Shown: piece by piece, positions 13,919 through 17,181 of the stretch
Layout: every line of letters starts with the position of its first letter
Numbering within the stretch: the stretch's first letter is position 1
The notes under the pieces: generated by a model
Seen by the model: the letters and a program-made list of their open reading frames with translations, nothing else
What the model was told of the DNA's origin: nothing
Database searches by the model: none
Assembly: GCA_947564305.1 (NCBI GenBank)
Contig: CANOBT010000116.1
Location: 1 to 17,181 of the forward strand
Direction: 5' to 3'
Source of the DNA: an uncultured Lachnospiraceae bacterium
Lineage (GTDB): Bacteria > Bacillota_A > Clostridia > Lachnospirales > Lachnospiraceae
DNA: 17,181 nt
Translations under genes and position numbers: made by a program

Positions 13919-14830
13919 ATGCTGGGAGCGATAATAGGAGATGTCGTAGGCTCGCCCTACGAATTTCTCAATATACATTCAAAAAGGGAGATAAAGCCAT
14001 TTGAAGATACCGTCCGGGGAAAGTGCCGGTTCACCGATGATTCCGTCCTCTGCATGGCAGTGGCCAGTGCATTGATTCAGCCCCAAGGAGAGCAGGATGA
14101 TACGGCATTGGGGGATGCGGTCGCGACAAAACTGCAGGAATATCCCAGGATATACCCAGGTAAAAGATATGGCGGGGGGTTCCTTAAGTGGGCCGAGCAG
14201 GGGGACATTCGCGCGGTCAGAAAGGCGAAATCCAATGGGGGCGCAATGCGGGCGACCCCCATCGGATGGCTGTATTCTTCTCTGCCGGAAACCCTCAGAG
14301 TAGCTAAAATCGCAACGGAGAGGACCCATAATTCCAGGGAGGCCATAGAAAGCGCCCAGATGATTGCCGCTTCCGTATTCCTGGCCAGAAGAGTGAAAGA
14401 CAAAGAAGTCATCAGGGGATATGGCGAGCAAAAATTTGGCTATACTATATTGAGGGGCAGAAGCGGATATGAGCAGCTGCGCGAAGAAAGTCGGAGATAC
14501 CGAAAAGAAAGGCTTAGGAAGCTTGAGCTGAAGCGTCTCGTGAACTGCGGTGCAAAGCAGTCTGTGGAGGCTGCATTATTTGCTTTCCTGAATACGGAAG
14601 ATTATGAGGACTGTATCAGGACGGCCATAGCCGTGGGAGGGGACAGCGATACTATCGCCTGCATGGCTGGGGGAATCGCTGAAGCGTTTTATGGCGGCGT
14701 CCCGGTAGAATGGAAGTATAAAGCCGGAGGGATACTGGCGGAATGGGGGTGCAGGCCGGAGGACCTGGATATGGTAATGAATTTTGGGAGATATGCCGCA
14801 CCTATAACAGATGATGATTTTCCTTTTTAG
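13919..14830 (+). CDS. ADP-ribosylglycohydrolase (DraG family)
   Basis: This 303-residue protein is full length for the family. It opens with MLGAIIGDVVGSPYEF. Metal ligands are present: T39, D40 and D41 in FTDDS, and D242, D244 and T245 in GGDSDTIACMAGG, close to the usual two-magnesium site. It would remove ADP-ribose from a modified protein, nucleic acid or small molecule in the cytosol. GGAGG lies 7 bases before ATG 13919; a GTG at 13865 in frame has no site and would add an unusual N-terminus. It is separated from the GTPase by 76 bases with no terminator. Its partner ADP-ribosyltransferase is not visible in the window. Confidence 0.92.
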   Translation: MLGAIIGDVVGSPYEFLNIHSKREIKPFEDTVRGKCRFTDDSVLCMAVASALIQPQGEQDDTALGDAVATKLQEYPRIYPGKRYGGGFLKWAEQGDIRAVRKAKSNGGAMRATPIGWLYSSLPETLRVAKIATERTHNSREAIESAQMIAASVFLARRVKDKEVIRGYGEQKFGYTILRGRSGYEQLREESRRYRKERLRKLELKRLVNCGAKQSVEAALFAFLNTEDYEDCIRTAIAVGGDSDTIACMAGGIAEAFYGGVPVEWKYKAGGILAEWGCRPEDLDMVMNFGRYAAPITDDDFPF

Positions 14831-14894
14831 TGGAAGAACCCAATTGTGTTTATAAAAGATACTATAAGGAACGGAAGAGGTGAGGGGATTCACA

Positions 14895-15272
14895 ATGGAT
14901 ATATTTCTGGCAAGATGCTTTTTATGGATAATTTTCGGTCTGAAACTGCTGTTTCTGCTGATAGGAGTGGCATGTATTTGTGCGCTTGTGGAGAGCATTT
15001 TTAAGAAGAAGTTATATCTGCTTTATATTCTTTTGGAGATAGCAGCGTTTGTTTTGGGGTTCAGGGCAGCGGCTTCCGCAATTGATGAAGTGGAAGATGC
15101 CATTAACCCTTGCTTGGCTCTGGTTGGTGTGGTTTTTGATATTGCCGTGATTTCTCTCATATTAACACATCTATTTGGGAAGCAAGACTCTACAGACAAT
15201 AACCTTTCTAATCAAAAGCAAGGCTCTGATGGATATAGTGAAAATGGGAATTTAACCGATAGCGAGAAATAA
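14895..15272 (+). CDS. Three-helix membrane protein
   Basis: This 125-residue protein has three hydrophobic helices: LWIIFGLKLLFLLIGVACIC, LYLLYILLEIAAFVLGF and CLALVGVVFDIAVISLIL. A polar Asn/Ser/Asp-rich tail follows. GAGGTGAGGGG precedes ATG 14895; a GTG at 14880 is in frame but weaker. Its first 38 residues align with the 47-residue protein at 11019. It lies 64 bases after the hydrolase and 16 bases before the next small gene. The family is unknown to me. Confidence 0.75.
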   Translation: MDIFLARCFLWIIFGLKLLFLLIGVACICALVESIFKKKLYLLYILLEIAAFVLGFRAAASAIDEVEDAINPCLALVGVVFDIAVISLILTHLFGKQDSTDNNLSNQKQGSDGYSENGNLTDSEK

Positions 15273-15288
15273 TGAGGAGATGATTGAT

Positions 15289-15411
15289 ATGGTCAAAGCA
15301 AAAAGAAATACAAGAGGATGGAAAATAGGCATTGCTGTGGGAATGGCTCTATTGGCAGCAGTGACGGCTATAAGTATTTTTGTGGTAAAAAGAAGAGAGT
15401 GCCAAATATAA
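15289..15411 (+). CDS. Single-span small membrane peptide
   Basis: A 40-residue protein, too short for usual gene callers, starts MVKAKRNTRGWK and continues with a helix of about 20 residues (IGIAVGMALLAAVTAISIFV). It ends with basic VKRREC. GAGGAG (15274-15279) lies 9 bases before ATG 15289. The basic-helix-basic design resembles the C-terminal anchor of the protein at 11437. It is the last gene of the operon, with a terminator 70 bases on. The role is unknown. Confidence 0.6.
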   Translation: MVKAKRNTRGWKIGIAVGMALLAAVTAISIFVVKRRECQI

Positions 15412-15479
15412 CCGCACATCAATGAAAGATGTTTTGGTATTCTATTGAGGAATCAAGATAAATGGCAGTAAATTTTGAC

Positions 15480-15511
15480 GGAGACCATTAATCTGTATGG
15501 TCACCTTTTTT
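15480..15511 (+). terminator. Intrinsic terminator of the WYL operon
   Basis: GGAGACCAT (15480-15488) pairs with ATGGTCACC (15497-15505), with one internal mismatch and an 8-nt loop, followed by six T. Confidence 0.8.
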
Positions 15512-15652
15512 AGTCCCCACGGAACCCACACATTCTACAAATATCGCAGTCCCACAAATCTGCCGTCCCACCTGCCCGCAAATCCCCCAAATTCACTTAC
15601 ATATTATCCTGCTGTAACCCCCAAAATGTCCTGACCCCTAATCTCCCCACCA
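15512..15652 (+). other. C-rich, G-poor non-coding tract
   Basis: No gene is visible. By hand count, bases 15521-15650 hold about 41% C and 9% G, with repeated TCCCAC and CCCC runs. It follows the operon terminator and could be a Rho-loading stretch or a region of unusual strand composition. Confidence 0.6.
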
Positions 15653-15688
15653 GTGGCCTGGACCGACAGAAAGAAGGAGGACCCTAAA

Positions 15689-15869
15689 ATGAGCAGATTT
15701 CTGAAAGTACTGAAAGCAGTAGGAATTGAACATCAGCCGAGACTAGCCGTATGCGCTGATGCATGCAGTGGCTTTTCCGTCCATCAAGCTTGGCGGAAGG
15801 TATTATGTCGAAGACAGGAAACTGAGGTCATGGCTGGACAGTTATGCGCATAAATCATTTGCGCTGTAG
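15689..15869 (+). pseudogene. xis: Broken excisionase, second module
   Basis: AAGGAGG precedes an ATG that reads MSRFLKVLKAVGIE and then goes out of frame. The rest, ISRD-stop-PYALMHAVAFPSIK then LGGRYYVEDRKLRSWLDSYA and HKSFAL, is in another frame and matches the intact excisionase at 2237 almost along its length. Two lesions are present: a frameshift near 15727-15735 and an in-frame TAG at 15744-15746. The original protein was about 60 residues. Without excisionase the second integrase could still integrate but probably excise poorly. Confidence 0.8.
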
Positions 15870-15880
15870 CGGAAAAAGCA

Positions 15881-15918
15881 GTTTCTGCCAAAATGACAGG
15901 TTTTGGCAGAAACCATTT
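15881..15918 (+). terminator. Hairpin between broken excisionase and second integrase
   Basis: GTTTCTGCCAAAA (15881-15893) pairs perfectly with TTTTGGCAGAAAC (15901-15913) around a 7-nt loop. CATTTTG follows, then the integrase binding site. The position equals that of the hairpin at 2430, while the sequence differs. Confidence 0.65.
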
Positions 15919-15935
15919 TGGAGGAAGCATGAAGT

Positions 15936-17181
15936 ATGGAGAAGAGACGAAATGCAAAAGGAGAGGGCTCCTTTAAGGAGAACCCGGATGGGACGGTCAC
16001 GCACAGGAAGTGTGTAGGCTACCTGCCGAATGGGAACCGGAAAGTGCTTACGGTGACGGCAAGCAGCAGGGCCATGTGCATCAAGGAGATGAGGAAGAAA
16101 GAGGCCGAGTGGAGCCGGGTATGCGGCCTCCACACCATCGGGCCGGGATTTACGGTAACCGGGCTATGCGAGGCGCATCTGCGGTATCAGGCAGAGAATG
16201 GGGAACTGAAGCCGAAGTCCATTGACAGGAGGGAATGCACCATCGAGAGGCACATCACGCCTTACCCTATCGGCAGGATGCAGATTCAGGCCATAAGGGT
16301 AGCGGATGTTGACGACCATGTCAGCGGCCTGATTAGAGATGGGAGGCTGTCTGCCTCTTCCATCGAAAAGGTGATGGATGTCCTGAATGCGGCATTTAAG
16401 TGGGCCATAGCCAGAGGCGAGCTGGACTTGAACCCCGTAGCGCCCATCAAGCCCACGCTTGTCAAACGGCTGCAGAAGATGAAGCAGAGGACTGCCAATG
16501 AAGCGGATGTGTCGGTGCTTTCCGAGTTTGAGGAAAGAGCATTCGTACAGGAAGCCCTGTCACGCGACTCGAAGTCCGGGGAATACAGGTATGCGGCGGG
16601 CCTTTATGGGCTGCTGCTCCTCTATACGGGCATGCGATGTGGGGAGATGCCGGCTCTTCGGTGGAGCGATGTGGATTTCGAGCATGGACTGCTGACCATT
16701 GAGAAGAGCCGCTCCATGGCGAAGAACAGGGCAGGGGCAGTTAGCGATAAAAAATATGTCATCGTAGAGGGAACCACGAAAAATGAGAAAGCGCGGAAAA
16801 TCAGCCTGACGAAAGAGGCCCTGGATGTATTGAGGCTGCTGAGGACCCTGGACGACGATGCACAGGAGTCAGATTTAATCGTCAGGACGAGGACAGGGCA
16901 AGGGAACACGGCCACCAATCTGGAGCATCGGATGGCTGCCATATTCCGTAATGCGGGCCTGCAAGGACTGAAAGGGGGCTTCCATATCTTCCGGAGAACC
17001 TTTGCCACCAGGATGTATGAGAGCGGCGCGCGTACCAAAGAGATTGCAGCGTACATAGGAGACCTGGAGTCCACGACTGAAAAGTATTACATCGCCATGA
17101 GGAAGAAGTGGATTGTGGACGGCAGCGTGCAGCAGATTGTGGAACTGCCGGGGAGCTATTACCATGGGAAGAGCGGCCCTG
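15936..17181 (+). CDS. int: Tyrosine recombinase (integrase), second copy, partial
   Basis: From ATG 15936, with GGAGGA at 15920-15925, the frame is open to the window end: 415 codons, about full length compared with the 417-residue integrase at 2479. It starts MEKRRNAKGEGSFKENPDGT and follows the first integrase through all domains. It keeps TGMRCGE, HIFRR and the tyrosines in TEKYYI, again with Gly-Asp (IGDLEST) where Gly-His is usual. The C-terminal few residues lie outside the window. It is visibly more GC-rich than the first copy. It would act at the end of the element that carries the WYL operon. Confidence 0.92.
   Translation, partial: MEKRRNAKGEGSFKENPDGTVTHRKCVGYLPNGNRKVLTVTASSRAMCIKEMRKKEAEWSRVCGLHTIGPGFTVTGLCEAHLRYQAENGELKPKSIDRRECTIERHITPYPIGRMQIQAIRVADVDDHVSGLIRDGRLSASSIEKVMDVLNAAFKWAIARGELDLNPVAPIKPTLVKRLQKMKQRTANEADVSVLSEFEERAFVQEALSRDSKSGEYRYAAGLYGLLLLYTGMRCGEMPALRWSDVDFEHGLLTIEKSRSMAKNRAGAVSDKKYVIVEGTTKNEKARKISLTKEALDVLRLLRTLDDDAQESDLIVRTRTGQGNTATNLEHRMAAIFRNAGLQGLKGGFHIFRRTFATRMYESGARTKEIAAYIGDLESTTEKYYIAMRKKWIVDGSVQQIVELPGSYYHGKSGP

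Overview
The window looks like a stretch of accessory genome from a low-to-mid GC Firmicute, most likely a gut Clostridia/Lachnospiraceae member. This is an inference. It rests on strong AGGAGG-type ribosome binding sites, the Tn916-like tyrosine integrase plus small excisionase pairs, a WYL regulator, and GTPase, ADP-ribosylglycohydrolase and PD-(D/E)XK families common in that group. No housekeeping gene is visible. I read it as stacked mobile elements with cargo and much decay.

Layout. (1) 1-3800 is the end of one integrative element: an intrinsic terminator, an unrecognised gene (284-802), a decayed D5/P4-type primase-helicase (792-2091), an excisionase (2237-2413), a tyrosine integrase (2479-3732) and a strong terminator hairpin. 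(2) 3870-5507 holds an SF0329-like pseudogene with three lesions and an intact, free-standing PD-(D/E)XK nuclease-like gene with its own promoter and terminator. (3) 5556-7892 is a large AT-rich gene joining a TIR/deoxyribosyltransferase-like N-terminal domain, a second nucleotide-fold-like domain and a P-loop ATPase; it is a good candidate for a single-gene defence system. (4) 7943-9147 is a segment bracketed by two diverged copies of a ~147-bp block. Each block has the 3' half of a tRNA-Gln-like sequence, a short GC hairpin and a GNRA-loop terminator. Between them lie a small orphan gene, an intact antitoxin-like gene and an internally deleted PIN toxin. (5) 9158-15511 starts with two minus-strand regulators (a mini excisionase-like HTH and an XRE repressor). 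They diverge from a nine-gene plus-strand operon: WYL regulator, small membrane protein, Cys-rich protein, tail-anchored protein, second Cys-rich protein, GTPase with a DUF697-like tail, ADP-ribosylglycohydrolase, three-helix membrane protein and single-span peptide. One good promoter with a flanking dyad precedes it and one terminator ends it. (6) 15512-17181 has a C-rich, G-poor tract, a broken excisionase and a second integrase, closely related to the first, that is open to the window edge.

How the parts may work together. The two integrase/excisionase modules and the tRNA-derived repeats suggest serial integration at or near a tRNA-Gln gene, leaving cargo islands. The most interesting cargo is the operon at 10039-15411. 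A ligand-sensing WYL regulator opposite an XRE repressor appears to control a membrane-associated GTPase and an enzyme that removes ADP-ribose, together with several tiny membrane or Cys-rich proteins. I know of no named system with this gene set. The TIR-like/ATPase gene is the second strongest candidate. Functions of both are inferences from domains and context only.
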